Shown piece by piece: positions 34,401-43,827 of a stretch of 64,000 bases of DNA. The number at the start of each line of letters is the position of its first letter. The stretch's first letter is position 1. Source of the stretch: a virus; IMG/VR virus record IMGVR_UViG_3300021425_000014, positions 1-64,000 of that record. One strand, given 5' to 3'. Position numbers and translations under genes: made by a program. Under the pieces are notes generated by a model that searched no databases, was not told where the DNA came from, and saw only the letters and a list, made by a program, of their open reading frames with translations.

Positions 34401-35623
34401 TGAATTACGACAAAGACACAAAGGATTATCTTCTTCGCGCACTTATTACAAAAATGTGCGAGGAAAAAGAGTACATCGATCTTCGTTATGATAAAGACTT
34501 CTTCGAGGATCACTGGTTAATATTTAAAAAGATCAATGATCGCAAGAATGATATGCCTTCATTGACCTACATTAAAGAAACGTACAAATTTAAACCGCAC
34601 TCAACGGATTACACCATTACCGATCTAGTAGAGAAACTTAATCAGTTCTATTACTACGAAAAAACAAACATCGTGCTTAGAGACGTTATCACCGCTCGTA
34701 AAAATGGAACCGATACGAATGATGCTATTACTGCCCTAGACAATCTGAACAAAGAGTTCTCTAAGATTCGTAGTGCAATCACTAACACTCAAGTTGTTGA
34801 CATTGCAAATGAACCAGAAAAGGTTGCCGAAGAATACCGTAAGGTAAAAGAAAACCTAACACTTATTCCAACTGGACTTGGAAGGCTTGACGACATCTGC
34901 TGCCCAAGGCTTGGTAACTTCCTGTTACTATGCGCTGCAACTGGTGGCGGCAAGTCGCTTATTATGACTCATATGCAAAAAGCGGCGAACGAAAACAACA
35001 TTCCCTCTTTGTACATCTCTCTAGAAATGACTCTAGTGGAGCAAACAAACCGCTTATTGGCACTCAAGGGCATCAAATCGTTTACAGATCTGCACAATAA
35101 CAATGTAGACCCCAAAGAGTATCAAGACCTGGTTAAACAGCTAAATAGCTCAAATACTCATATTCTTACAAGGACAACGGAAACAAAGATCAATCTTCAA
35201 ACTATTGAGAAATATGTGCAAGAATTAAAGCCGCGCGTTGTTTTCCTAGATTATATGACACTGCTGCAAGATGCTGACTTCTCTTGGAATTCGGAAGTAT
35301 CAATCAGTGCAGAATTAAAGCGTATCGCGCTACAGAATAATCTACTGATGATCTCAGCAGTTCAAGCAGACTCAGCCTCTATGACGAGTGGCGAGGTTCC
35401 AGATCTTCATAATGTTCGCGGTAATAAATCGTTCTCTTTTGACACAGATATGTTCGTTGGCCTAGCTTCAGAACGCTACTTAACTGAGCCCGATAAGTTT
35501 AAGTTTAAGTTTGCTGTTCGTAAGAATCGCAATGGCATCCTTACCGAGTTTGCCTATCGCGTTAAGCCCGAAACTGGAATATTCGAAGACATTACCGATG
35601 ATGTTGCGAATGGTTTAGCATAA
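34400..35623 (+). CDS. Replicative DNA helicase (DnaB/gp41-like)
   Basis: 407 aa starting at ATG 34400 (TAATG overlap). The RecA-like motor has Walker A CAATGGGKSLI (near residue 180), SLYISLEMTLVEQTNRLLAL, Walker B PRVVFLDYMTLL, the ISAVQADSAS sensor, and VRGNKSFSFDTD. Unwinds DNA at the phage fork, with the primase encoded 1.1 kb downstream. Confidence 0.8.
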   Translation: MNYDKDTKDYLLRALITKMCEEKEYIDLRYDKDFFEDHWLIFKKINDRKNDMPSLTYIKETYKFKPHSTDYTITDLVEKLNQFYYYEKTNIVLRDVITARKNGTDTNDAITALDNLNKEFSKIRSAITNTQVVDIANEPEKVAEEYRKVKENLTLIPTGLGRLDDICCPRLGNFLLLCAATGGGKSLIMTHMQKAANENNIPSLYISLEMTLVEQTNRLLALKGIKSFTDLHNNNVDPKEYQDLVKQLNSSNTHILTRTTETKINLQTIEKYVQELKPRVVFLDYMTLLQDADFSWNSEVSISAELKRIALQNNLLMISAVQADSASMTSGEVPDLHNVRGNKSFSFDTDMFVGLASERYLTEPDKFKFKFAVRKNRNGILTEFAYRVKPETGIFEDITDDVANGLA

Positions 35624-36429
35624 TGTCAAATAATTTTCATATCAAACCAATAATCAAGCAAGTTGGCAACAAAAGCTGGCTCAAGGAAGATGTATGGAGA
35701 TTTTATCTAAGGTCTTCGGTTAATGCTGGGAAAAGCCTTAGATTCGTTGATCCCTTTTGCGGAAGCTTAGCGGTTCCATTTTTTATTATCCCAGATCGGG
35801 CTTGGGTTAACGATGCAAATCATTATATAATTAATTTATACAAACAACTTATTATTAACCCAACTATGCCACCACAAGAAAGAAGCAAGGAGCTATATCT
35901 ATCAAAGCGAAATGAGTTTAATAATCTAATTGAAAATGGCGTAACTGATGGTAGAGAATTAGCGGAATTATTTTACTACTTAAATAGATTTGGATATAAT
36001 GGGGTGATTAGATTCAATAAAAGTGGTAAATTTAATACACCATTTGGCATGTCGAAAATATATAATACAGATTTTGAGACTGAAGCTAGTGTTCTAAAAG
36101 ATTGGAAGATAACAAATCTAGACTTCAGGGAAGTGATTCATAATTGCGATGAATCCGATTTTATATTTGCAGATCCACCATACGATGAGCAATTTAATCA
36201 CTATGTAAAAGCTTCATTTCCTTGGGAGAATCAAGTAGACTTAGCACAATTACTAGCAAAGCACCCTGGGCCAGTAGTGACAACAAATAATCCTAGTGAT
36301 AGAATCGTTGAATTATATACTTCACTTGGCTTCTCAAGAATTAACAGGCGTAGGTTTAATCATTTAAAAAATGCTAAACTTCAAACTGGATTGGTATTCA
36401 AGGAAGTTATTTTTACGAGGAACATCTAA
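35623..36429 (+). CDS. dam: DNA adenine-N6 methyltransferase (Dam/D12 class)
   Basis: 268 aa. Motif order of the alpha/D12 class: KQVGNKSWL at the N terminus, FVDPFCGSLAVPFF (SAM-binding FxGxG variant), FNRFGYNGV-like segment, and FADPPYDEQFNHY (DPPY). The usual target of this class is GATC. GATC clusters in the control regions of this window make that target attractive, but specificity is inferred. Overlaps its neighbours by one base on each side. Confidence 0.8.
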   Translation: MSNNFHIKPIIKQVGNKSWLKEDVWRFYLRSSVNAGKSLRFVDPFCGSLAVPFFIIPDRAWVNDANHYIINLYKQLIINPTMPPQERSKELYLSKRNEFNNLIENGVTDGRELAELFYYLNRFGYNGVIRFNKSGKFNTPFGMSKIYNTDFETEASVLKDWKITNLDFREVIHNCDESDFIFADPPYDEQFNHYVKASFPWENQVDLAQLLAKHPGPVVTTNNPSDRIVELYTSLGFSRINRRRFNHLKNAKLQTGLVFKEVIFTRNI

Positions 36430-36761
36430 TGAATATGCCAGCAGAAAAGCGGTGCGAAAAGCTTCTTTCCGTAATTAATGCAAAGGAGTATTATCATTCT
36501 GGAATAACTGATAGATTTGCGGCAAGCCATCTTGGTTGGGAAATTAGCTCAGTTAGATCAACCGCTAGTCAACTACAAAACAAGGGCTATGTCTACGTGG
36601 TAAAAGATGATGATGATTATTGGAAACTTTTTTCCGATACAACATTAGATGAAGATGACACTCAGGAAATCCAAGAAGAACTAGATGACGCAATTTACGA
36701 GCTAGGACAAGATATCGCAAATGCTATTGCAAAATATGTCAAATCAACTAAACGTAACTGA
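36429..36761 (+). CDS. Winged-helix-like small protein
   Basis: 110 aa. ITDRFAASHLGWEISSVRST followed by ASQLQNKGYVYVVKDDDDYW resembles a winged helix; the C-terminal third is acidic. Lies between dam and primase; overlaps the primase start. A regulatory role is possible but not shown. Confidence 0.45.
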   Translation: MNMPAEKRCEKLLSVINAKEYYHSGITDRFAASHLGWEISSVRSTASQLQNKGYVYVVKDDDDYWKLFSDTTLDEDDTQEIQEELDDAIYELGQDIANAIAKYVKSTKRN

Positions 36762-37620
36762 ATCCAAGCTACAGAAAGCAGGATTCTTGATCTCGTATCG
36801 CTCAAAAGGTGAGCTTAAACTACAAAACTGTCCACTCCATCGCGATAAAACGCCAAGCCTAAGTATTAACACAATTGATAAAACTTATAATTGTTTCTCA
36901 TGCGGAGACAAAGGTACTATCAATAAGCTTCTTTCGTATTTTGGGATTGATAGTTATAATGCCCCAAAATTGGATGAACTTGAAGATTTACTTTTGGAAC
37001 AAGAAGAGCAGCAAATTGAGGAAAATCAATACACTGCCGACGAAAGAGAACTAATTAAATTCAGATACTTTCATCCGTATCTAGTAAAACGCGGCCTATC
37101 AAAAGACTTCATTCTTGCAAATAAAATAGGTTTTGATCCAGAAAGAGCAAGAGTGACGATCCCTATTTACTTTGATGATAAATATTATGGCTGTGCAGCA
37201 AGAACGGTTATTGACGAGATCCCGAAAATAACTTATAATAAGGGTATGCCAAAGGACAAGATACTCTATATGCCGGTTGTTCGGCACGATTCAGAGTTTA
37301 TTGTCGTAGTAGAAGGCCCGATTGATGCCCTAAAAGCATCTTACTTTGGTCAAGATTCAGTCTGCATTATGGGATGCAATCCTTCGCTGGTTCAGATCAA
37401 TTTGATCAAGCGTATTGCCAACGGTCGCAAGGTTGTGTTAGCATTAGATAATGACGATCCAGGAAAGAGAGGTATTGAAAAATGGTTCAAGCTAACTTCG
37501 GATATTGAGACAAGTGTATTTGCTTATCCTCAAGGCGTCAAAGATATTGGCGATATGAATAAGCAGCAATTCGAAAATGGTTTGCAGCAATCAGTTTTGT
37601 TTTGGGAGTCTATAGCTTGA
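36736..37620 (+). CDS. DnaG-like primase (zinc finger plus TOPRIM)
   Basis: 294 aa from ATG 36736. Zinc-binding CPLHRDKTPSLSIN...YNCFSCGDKGT (C-H-C-C, residues ~30-60), then TOPRIM motifs VVVEGPIDALKASYF and VVLALDNDDPGKRG. Shorter than bacterial DnaG and without a recognisable helicase-binding domain, typical of phage primases. Synthesises RNA primers for DnaE. Confidence 0.8.
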   Translation: MSNQLNVTESKLQKAGFLISYRSKGELKLQNCPLHRDKTPSLSINTIDKTYNCFSCGDKGTINKLLSYFGIDSYNAPKLDELEDLLLEQEEQQIEENQYTADERELIKFRYFHPYLVKRGLSKDFILANKIGFDPERARVTIPIYFDDKYYGCAARTVIDEIPKITYNKGMPKDKILYMPVVRHDSEFIVVVEGPIDALKASYFGQDSVCIMGCNPSLVQINLIKRIANGRKVVLALDNDDPGKRGIEKWFKLTSDIETSVFAYPQGVKDIGDMNKQQFENGLQQSVLFWESIA

Positions 37621-37772
37621 GCCTGAATGATAGCAAATGGTTTGATACTGAGAGTAACTTCAAGGATGTTGTCAAGAGAAAGCGGGGAAATAAAGCCCGA
37701 GAAGCGTATGACACATTAGATGAAGAACTCGAAGCCCTTAAAGAGATTGACACTGACTTTTTTGGAGATTAA
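37617..37772 (+). CDS. Small acidic protein
   Basis: 51 aa, TTG start overlapping the primase stop (TTGA). MSLNDSKWFDTESNFKDVV then a charged helix and the acidic end IDTDFFGD. Function unknown; sits between primase and SSB. Confidence 0.5.
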   Translation: MSLNDSKWFDTESNFKDVVKRKRGNKAREAYDTLDEELEALKEIDTDFFGD

Positions 37773-37779
37773 TTAACAA

Positions 37780-38544
37780 ATGAACTTGAATGATATTTTT
37801 AATGCACCGGCCACCAGCAGCGAATCAACCGAAAGCGTGTATGTCAAATATGACTACAAGACGCAATTCATCCGCTTTCGATTCCTAGAAGAGCTAGAAG
37901 TCCTTAAGGCAAATACCCAAGTATCACACTGGGTAAAGGGCGTTGGTATGGTTCAGTGCAACCTTAAACCCCTATACGACAAGAACAAAGGAACAATCTT
38001 TCTTTGGGATGGCTGGGGAAAGGATAAGACCACTGGTGTTAGGATCAACAAGAGCCCTGAATTCAACTGCGTATTCTGCGCCGAAACGCGCAAAGCGAAG
38101 GACGAAGCAGGCAATGATCTACAGGCACAAATCACGGCAGGTAACCTGCATCGCCGCTCACAATCTTTCGTAGCAAATGTAGTATATGAAATCCTTGAAC
38201 GCAAAGCTGGCCAAAAGAAGCCAGAAGTTGTTAAGCAAGCATCTCAAGCGCTGCTTCGTATTCGCATTAATGATCTATTCTCCGATAAAGGTAAGGGTGA
38301 ATACAAGACTCTTAATAACTTCAACGACATCAAGGGAACTATCACGGAACATTGGTTTGTTATGAATGGCGAAGGCCGCATCACGCCAGACGATCCTCTT
38401 ACCACTGCCGAAAAAGAGGAAGTCTTCGAATGGATTGAGCGCAAGGCACCGATGCCCTATCAGGACGGCAAGGAGCGTTACGCCAAGAAGTCGCAGGCGG
38501 TATCCGAAGCTGAACCGTTCAAAGAAGAAGACATCGCCTTCTAA
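37780..38544 (+). CDS. Single-stranded DNA-binding protein-like
   Basis: 254 aa. Aromatic and basic residues through residues ~20-180 (YVKYDYKTQFIRFRFLEE, GTIFLWDGWGKD, FNCVFCAE) and an acidic C-terminal tip EPFKEEDIAF resembling the SSB/gp32 protein-interaction tail. Context of helicase, primase and polymerase supports this. Not a recognisable OB-fold by eye. Confidence 0.55.
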   Translation: MNLNDIFNAPATSSESTESVYVKYDYKTQFIRFRFLEELEVLKANTQVSHWVKGVGMVQCNLKPLYDKNKGTIFLWDGWGKDKTTGVRINKSPEFNCVFCAETRKAKDEAGNDLQAQITAGNLHRRSQSFVANVVYEILERKAGQKKPEVVKQASQALLRIRINDLFSDKGKGEYKTLNNFNDIKGTITEHWFVMNGEGRITPDDPLTTAEKEEVFEWIERKAPMPYQDGKERYAKKSQAVSEAEPFKEEDIAF

Positions 38545-38559
38545 TCTAAGTAAGCCCTG

Positions 38560-38583
38560 CCCTCGATCTGAAAAGATCGGGGG
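38560..38583 (+). terminator. Hairpin terminator after the SSB-like gene
   Basis: CCCTCGATCT / AGATCGGGGG stem with GAAA loop; the T run is poor (TATTGCTTT), so termination may be partial. The next promoter follows directly. Confidence 0.5.
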
Positions 38584-38585
38584 TA

Positions 38586-38614
38586 TTGCTTTATGGGTGT
38601 AATTGGGTTACAAT
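38586..38614 (+). promoter_or_regulatory. Promoter of the deaminase-polymerase unit
   Basis: TTGCTT, 17-base spacer, TACAAT, 24 bases before the ATG of a 25-aa ORF that leads into the deaminase gene. Confidence 0.6.
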
Positions 38615-38637
38615 ATGGTAACAGAAAGGACATTGAA

Positions 38638-38715
38638 ATGCAGTTATTTCCATTATTCTTTGAACTACCGCGCTTCTCATTAAATTATTCCGACTTCTGG
38701 GAGGAACGACTGTGA
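38638..38715 (+). CDS. 25-aa leader ORF before the deaminase
   Basis: MQLFPLFFELPRFSLNYSDF plus five residues, with AAAGGA eight bases upstream of ATG. Its TGA overlaps the GTG of the deaminase (GTGA), so it may exist to couple translation. Confidence 0.4.
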   Translation: MQLFPLFFELPRFSLNYSDFWEERL

Positions 38716-39137
38716 TTCCACAGAGAAGTTACGACATAGAAGATCCTTTGATAGAAGAGGCTAGGCATTATCGTTGGCTTAGCTGCGCTGCTAAATTAGC
38801 GCACAAATCAACTTATAAGAAGTATAAAATGGCCGCAGTATGCGTCAAGGGCGGAAGAGTTGTTGGAGTTGGCTTCAATAAAGACAAAAACGGCGTAATT
38901 AAAAATAAAAACTATTTACTCAAAGGGCATCACGCGGAGCTTGATCTGATTCTTTCCATGCCAAGAGAAGTTTTAAAAGGCTCTATAATATATGTAGCTG
39001 GAATCACACGCGGTGGTTCGCTCTGTTGGTCGTCTAAACCCTGCTCAGCCTGCCAGGCCACGCTGCGCTCATATGGCATTAAAGCTGCGATATACCACGA
39101 TCAGTACGGGAGGGCATACGAATGGCGAACCAAGTGA
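38712..39137 (+). CDS. Zinc-dependent cytidine/dCMP deaminase-like protein
   Basis: 141 aa with GTG start. Zinc motifs GHHAELDLI (HAE) and SSKPCSACQATL (PCxxC). Likely deaminates dCMP or cytidine to feed dUMP to ThyX; the substrate cannot be fixed from sequence. Confidence 0.7.
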   Translation: MIPQRSYDIEDPLIEEARHYRWLSCAAKLAHKSTYKKYKMAAVCVKGGRVVGVGFNKDKNGVIKNKNYLLKGHHAELDLILSMPREVLKGSIIYVAGITRGGSLCWSSKPCSACQATLRSYGIKAAIYHDQYGRAYEWRTK

Positions 39138-39316
39138 TGACAGAAGTAGCAATCGGCGTTACTATGTTATACGCTATATCCTCAACTTTAATTCTTAGTC
39201 TAAAAATCAGGGAACTAAACAGAAGAATATTAAGACTAGAATTTCAATACAGAGGGCGCGCGTTTAGAGAGCTTGTGGGCCTGAGTGAAAAAATGGGCCT
39301 ATACGAAGACAAATAA
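39122..39316 (+). CDS. Small membrane protein with charged tail
   Basis: 64 aa. One hydrophobic helix (VAIGVTMLYAISSTLILSL) then a basic/helical cytoplasmic tail. Overlaps the deaminase gene by 16 bases. Function unknown. Confidence 0.45.
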   Translation: MANQVMTEVAIGVTMLYAISSTLILSLKIRELNRRILRLEFQYRGRAFRELVGLSEKMGLYEDK

Positions 39317-39363
39317 GTGTCATTCGTGCTAAACTTGATTGTCCCACTTTTTGGAGAACGACA

Positions 39364-39834
39364 TTGAATATCTTTGTTCTTGACCGCAACCCTGTTACCG
39401 CTGCTAAATATCATTGCGACAAACATGCCGTCAAAATGGTTTGCGAGGCAACTCAGATGCTATCGGCAGCGATGCATTTAACTGGTGCTATCGGCCCATA
39501 CAAGTTAGCATATAAGAATCACCCCTGCACTATCTGGGTTCGCGAGACTCGCAGTAATTATCTCTGGATGTGTGAACACTTCGAGGCGTTGTTACAGGAA
39601 TATACAGAGCGCTATGGTAAGATCCATTCTTGCGCTAGGCTTTTAGATCTATTCTTAGAGCATGCAGATAATATCCCAGAAGGCCCATTAACTGAGCATC
39701 CACAGTGCATGCCAGATTACTGCAAGTCCGAAGACACTGTCGCGGCTTATCGCAACTACTACATTAACGAGAAGTCATACTTCGCAAAATGGAAGAATGG
39801 CAATGTGCCCGAATGGTGGACAGCCAATGTGTAA
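39364..39834 (+). CDS. Conserved phage protein of the MNIFVLDxNP family
   Basis: 156 aa with a TTG start (GAGAACGACA upstream). MNIFVLDRNPVTAAKYHCDK, HAVKMVCEATQMLS, NHPCTIWVRETRSNYLWM and YRNYYINEKSYFAKWK match a conserved phage protein often annotated as hypothetical in T4-like and cyanophages. Conserved His/Cys pairs suggest an enzyme, but no reaction is known to me. Confidence 0.6.
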   Translation: MNIFVLDRNPVTAAKYHCDKHAVKMVCEATQMLSAAMHLTGAIGPYKLAYKNHPCTIWVRETRSNYLWMCEHFEALLQEYTERYGKIHSCARLLDLFLEHADNIPEGPLTEHPQCMPDYCKSEDTVAAYRNYYINEKSYFAKWKNGNVPEWWTANV

Positions 39835-42800
39835 ACATTCAATGGTTAACTTTCATGGTCATACTAATCGTTCGTTTCAGGACGCGATTATTAGGCCAGA
39901 AGACTATGTAGAGCTTGCTGGTATGCTCAACTCCAAGAGCATCGCAATGTCCGATCACGGTAATATTTGTTCCTGGATTGAGTTCGAATCGGCAATGAAA
40001 AAAGCCGGTATCAAACCAATACTCGCTGTTGAATTTTATTTCTACTTTGCAGATGATGCAAAAGCTAAAAGTTCTCATCACTTGTTGGTGATCGCTAAGA
40101 ACGATGTTGGTTATAGAAATATATTGAAACTATTATATATGAGCAATATTCCACTTGAGCAGGGCGGTGGATTCTTTTATCGTCCGCGAATCTCAGATGA
40201 AATGTTGTTTGCAAATAAAGAAGGACTACTAGTTGGCTCAGCATGTCTTTCATCTCCAATCACTTCGAGACTCATCAATGGCGACGAAACCAATGCTCGT
40301 ATTGTTGCCGAAAAGTTTAAACAGGAGTTTGGCGATAACTTCTTTATGGAAATATTCCCGCATAAACTAGCAATTCAAGCCGAAGCCAATCGCAAGATTG
40401 AGCAGATGGCTAAGGATATGGATATTCCAATTTGCGTGACGCTTGATTCGCATTTTAAGAATAATGAATACGAAGAAGCCTATTTGGTTAATGGCAGAAA
40501 TCGGCGCAACATCAAAGAAAAAGATGTTGATAGCAATCCAGATTGCCTAAAGGAAGCAGACTTCCATCTTAAGACCTCAGACGAAGTATATGAAACGCTT
40601 GTAAACAAACACGGTCTTCAATCCTCTACCGTCTTAGCGGCGATGGATCACACTGTTCAGCTAGATAAACTAATTACTTTTGAATATAAGGACAAGTTCG
40701 AGCTTCCGAAGTTCTGCGAAGATTCTGATAAATACTTAGAAAAACTATTAAGCGAAAAGTTAATCAAGCATTTTGGCGGAAGGGAAAACATTCCACAAGA
40801 ATATAAAGAAAGACTTCGTTATGAGTTTACTGTAGTCAAAGAAAAGAAGTTTAGTGATTACTTTAATATTCTGTATGACACCGTAGAGTTCTGCCGAAAC
40901 GACGGCATTAGGCTTGGTGGCCGTGGCTCTGTTGGTGGCTCGCTAATGGCCTTCCTGCTTGGCTTTAATCCTATGGATCCTATCAAGTACGCGCTGCCGT
41001 TTGAGCGCTTCCTGAACCCATTCCGCTCCAGCATGCCTGACGTTGATCTGGATTGCCCAGGCTCAAAGCGCGAATACATCATTGAATACCTGAAGTCAAA
41101 GTGGGGATCAAAACGAGTAGTACAGGTAATCACATTCGGTGAAGTAAAAGCTAAAGTAGCAATTAAAGAAGTTGCCAAATATCTCGACATCCCGTTCCAA
41201 GAGGTAAACGCACTAACATCGCACATCCCTTCCTTCGAGAAGGAAGATGGCGCTCTTCACGATCTTCCACTTAGCAGGGCTTTGGAGATCCCAGAGGTTG
41301 CTGTATATAATAAAAAGAATCCAAAACTATTTGACCTAGCGCTCAAGCTAGAAGGCACATATAAGAGTTATGGCGTACACGCTGGTGGCGTTGTAATCCT
41401 TCCAGATAATGCTGAGAACATCATTCCAGTTATGCATAAGAAGGGTGAGTCTGGCGCAGATGTCCAGATTTCAGCTTGGGAGAAAAAGGACATTGAAAAA
41501 ATCGGGCTAGTTAAATACGACTTCCTTGGTCTAAACACTCTTGAGATACTTGGAGAATGCGAAAGATTAACAGGTATTAAGCTAGAAGATATTCCATTAG
41601 ATGATCCTAAGACTTGGCGCTTTATTCAAGAAGCTAAGTATATGAACTCTATCTTCCAGCTATCAGAGCCAAAGACGCGTAAATATCTAAGAGATGCAAA
41701 GCCAGAGAACCTATTCGATCTGGCGGCTGTGAATACAGGCATTCGCCCCGGCGCTGACTGGGATACTTTCATCGAAGGCAAGAAAAAGCGGCAATACAAT
41801 GGCAAGTTCAATCTCCCAGAATTTAAAGAAACACTAAAGAATACATACGGTGCTATTCTATTCCAAGATGATATTCTATTCCTCTTTGCTAGACTATCAG
41901 AGCTAACCCTTGGGGAAAGTGATCTACTAAGGCGTGCTCTAGAGAAGGGCGACAGAAACGGCGCAAAACAATACGAAGATAAATTCATTTCCACTTGCAA
42001 ATATCCAGAACTGGCATCAGAAATATTTGAGTATATATGCGGCTCCATGGGCTACGTCTTTAATTCCTCGCATTGTTTAGTTTATAGCCTAAATGGGTAT
42101 TGGACAGCGTATTTTAAATCTAATTATCCCAATGAGTTTCTTGTTGCAAATATTAAGTTTGCGCGATCTTCTGGCAAGATGACTGAAACTGAATCTATTG
42201 CTGAACTTATCAAAGAAGCGAGAGAGATGGGTATAAACGTAAAGATTCCCGCTTTCTCTAGGGCTAGAATTGAACCCTGGCACGATCGCTCAGAAGGTTG
42301 CGTTTACCTTGGTATAAGCAATCTAAAGGGCGTTGGCGAAGTTGCTGCTGGCGTTATCACTGAGGCAGCAAATAAAACAAATACTTTTAAAGAGTTTAGT
42401 GATTACTGCATTAATACAAAGGTTGAAACTGGCAGGATGCGTAAAGATGGGACTCCTATTATGCGTCCTCTGGTAAATAAATCACATATTCATACTTTAG
42501 TATGCATCGGATTTTTCGGCGAAATAGAATCAGTAGCACAAGAATATGAGCAATTATTTAAAGAACAAGTTGAGATCAAGGCTGAGTCTGAGATGATAAA
42601 CGAAGCTCTTGGTTTCGATTATTATTCACCGTTTGAAGGCTATAGGGCTAAGTTGCCAGATTATCTTCAAGACCAAGATAGGTATCTAATCATAAAAATT
42701 ATTGAAACAAAATCGGGGCAAAAGAACGGAAGAAAATGGCATATGTTAAAAGCTAACTCAGAGATCGGCCAGATCACAGCTTTCGCAGACTCCGTTGCTG

Positions 42801-42886
42801 GCATTGACAAGGGAGATACTCTTTTGGTAGAATACTCTAGAGGCAGAGGTGACGCACTAAGCATTAAGAGTCACAAGCTTCTTTAG
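39827..42886 (+). CDS. dnaE: DNA polymerase III alpha subunit (DnaE-type)
   Basis: 1019 aa from ATG 39827, overlapping the previous stop. N-terminal PHP domain (VNFHGHTNRSFQDA, AMSDHGN), polymerase core with GLGGRGSVGGSLMAFLLG-like segment (RLGGRGSVGGSL), PDVDLDCPGSKREY (catalytic Asp pair), RVVQVITFGEVKAK and GVHAGGVVIL, then a C-terminal OB region. About 150 aa shorter than bacterial DnaE. No clamp, clamp loader or separate exonuclease is recognisable here, so host factors may be used. Confidence 0.88.
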   Translation: MCKHSMVNFHGHTNRSFQDAIIRPEDYVELAGMLNSKSIAMSDHGNICSWIEFESAMKKAGIKPILAVEFYFYFADDAKAKSSHHLLVIAKNDVGYRNILKLLYMSNIPLEQGGGFFYRPRISDEMLFANKEGLLVGSACLSSPITSRLINGDETNARIVAEKFKQEFGDNFFMEIFPHKLAIQAEANRKIEQMAKDMDIPICVTLDSHFKNNEYEEAYLVNGRNRRNIKEKDVDSNPDCLKEADFHLKTSDEVYETLVNKHGLQSSTVLAAMDHTVQLDKLITFEYKDKFELPKFCEDSDKYLEKLLSEKLIKHFGGRENIPQEYKERLRYEFTVVKEKKFSDYFNILYDTVEFCRNDGIRLGGRGSVGGSLMAFLLGFNPMDPIKYALPFERFLNPFRSSMPDVDLDCPGSKREYIIEYLKSKWGSKRVVQVITFGEVKAKVAIKEVAKYLDIPFQEVNALTSHIPSFEKEDGALHDLPLSRALEIPEVAVYNKKNPKLFDLALKLEGTYKSYGVHAGGVVILPDNAENIIPVMHKKGESGADVQISAWEKKDIEKIGLVKYDFLGLNTLEILGECERLTGIKLEDIPLDDPKTWRFIQEAKYMNSIFQLSEPKTRKYLRDAKPENLFDLAAVNTGIRPGADWDTFIEGKKKRQYNGKFNLPEFKETLKNTYGAILFQDDILFLFARLSELTLGESDLLRRALEKGDRNGAKQYEDKFISTCKYPELASEIFEYICGSMGYVFNSSHCLVYSLNGYWTAYFKSNYPNEFLVANIKFARSSGKMTETESIAELIKEAREMGINVKIPAFSRARIEPWHDRSEGCVYLGISNLKGVGEVAAGVITEAANKTNTFKEFSDYCINTKVETGRMRKDGTPIMRPLVNKSHIHTLVCIGFFGEIESVAQEYEQLFKEQVEIKAESEMINEALGFDYYSPFEGYRAKLPDYLQDQDRYLIIKIIETKSGQKNGRKWHMLKANSEIGQITAFADSVAGIDKGDTLLVEYSRGRGDALSIKSHKLL

Positions 42887-42895
42887 GAGAGAATA

Positions 42896-43171
42896 ATGCG
42901 TATAGATCTAGAGCCAATCAAGGCGCGGCTAAACATAGAAATAAGTCCTTCTTGGGACGTGCATTTATATGTCAATGGCTCGACTTACGTGAAAACCTGC
43001 AAGGGTGACTTAGTGTGCAATGTTTACGGCAATCGCGTGGACATTGCCAAGTTTATCGCCAATGCCCCGACAGATATCACCAACCTAATCGCGGAAGTAG
43101 AACGACTCCAAGAAGTTGTAGAACATCAAAAAGAAACCATTGACTTTATGCTTGAAAAGGTAAATAGCTAA
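42896..43171 (+). CDS. Ea22-like small protein, paralogue 1
   Basis: 91 aa. Begins MRIDLEPIKARLNIEI and has FIANAPTDITNLIAEVERLQ before a coiled-coil end. Same plan (LEPIKARL at the start, TDI..LIxEVERL near the end, variable middle) as four or more genes that follow. Function unknown; such proteins resemble the ead/Ea22 group. AGGAGAG ribosome site, 9 bases after dnaE. Confidence 0.6.
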   Translation: MRIDLEPIKARLNIEISPSWDVHLYVNGSTYVKTCKGDLVCNVYGNRVDIAKFIANAPTDITNLIAEVERLQEVVEHQKETIDFMLEKVNS

Positions 43172-43246
43172 TTCGCTAGAAAAATAGTTATAAAAATATA
43201 CAAACCATACTGAGGATTAGCTCGATATGGTATAAGGAGATATATA

Positions 43247-43498
43247 ATGTATCAATCAGAAAGAGCTATTGACCCACCTCCGCATTGGACTGACAACCTG
43301 CTTGGTCACTATGTGTTTTTAAATGGCGAAGTAGTAGCATGTGAGTCTGAACGCGAGATTGACATTATCGCAAGATTTGTACACGATCTAGCCGACGATA
43401 ACATTCCCAGCGTTGATGTGTTCGATAGGCGTGGTATTAAACGTGGCGAGATCGACCACAGTGGTTTCAGTGCGATGCCTTATGATGAGGACGCGTAA
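43247..43498 (+). CDS. Unrecognised small protein within the paralogue array
   Basis: 83 aa, AAGGAG site before ATG. MYQSERAIDPPPHWTDNLLG; acidic C terminus. Does not share the LEPIKARL/EVERL plan. Stop shares a base with the next ATG. Confidence 0.45.
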   Translation: MYQSERAIDPPPHWTDNLLGHYVFLNGEVVACESEREIDIIARFVHDLADDNIPSVDVFDRRGIKRGEIDHSGFSAMPYDEDA

Positions 43499-43827
43499 TG
43501 TTAAATCTTGAGCCAATAAAAGCCCGCTTGGCGGCGGCAACACCCGGCTTGAGCCATCCCTTTAGGGACTGGCCGCTGAAGCCAGATGATGCGGCCCTGA
43601 TCGCCAATGCCGCCACTGACCTAACTGCCCTAGTAGAGGAGGTCGAGCGGCTGCGAGTAAGGTTAGAGCAGCTAGAAGCAACGGAAGCGCTAGAGAGAGC
43701 AATATGGAGAAAATGTATTCTTGACGATGAAGATCGTGTTAATGGATTGCATAAAGAGGCAACAAAGAATCTGGATTTGATGCCCGGAAAGCCTATTGAT
43801 TGGAGTAGATATAATGCTGAATCTTGA
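43498..43827 (+). CDS. Ea22-like small protein, paralogue 2
   Basis: 109 aa. MLNLEPIKARLAAATPG, LIANAATDLTALVEEVERLR, then a coiled coil. Its last residues NAES and stop are encoded by the same bases as the start of the next paralogue (AATGCTGAATCTTGAG). Confidence 0.65.
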   Translation: MLNLEPIKARLAAATPGLSHPFRDWPLKPDDAALIANAATDLTALVEEVERLRVRLEQLEATEALERAIWRKCILDDEDRVNGLHKEATKNLDLMPGKPIDWSRYNAES

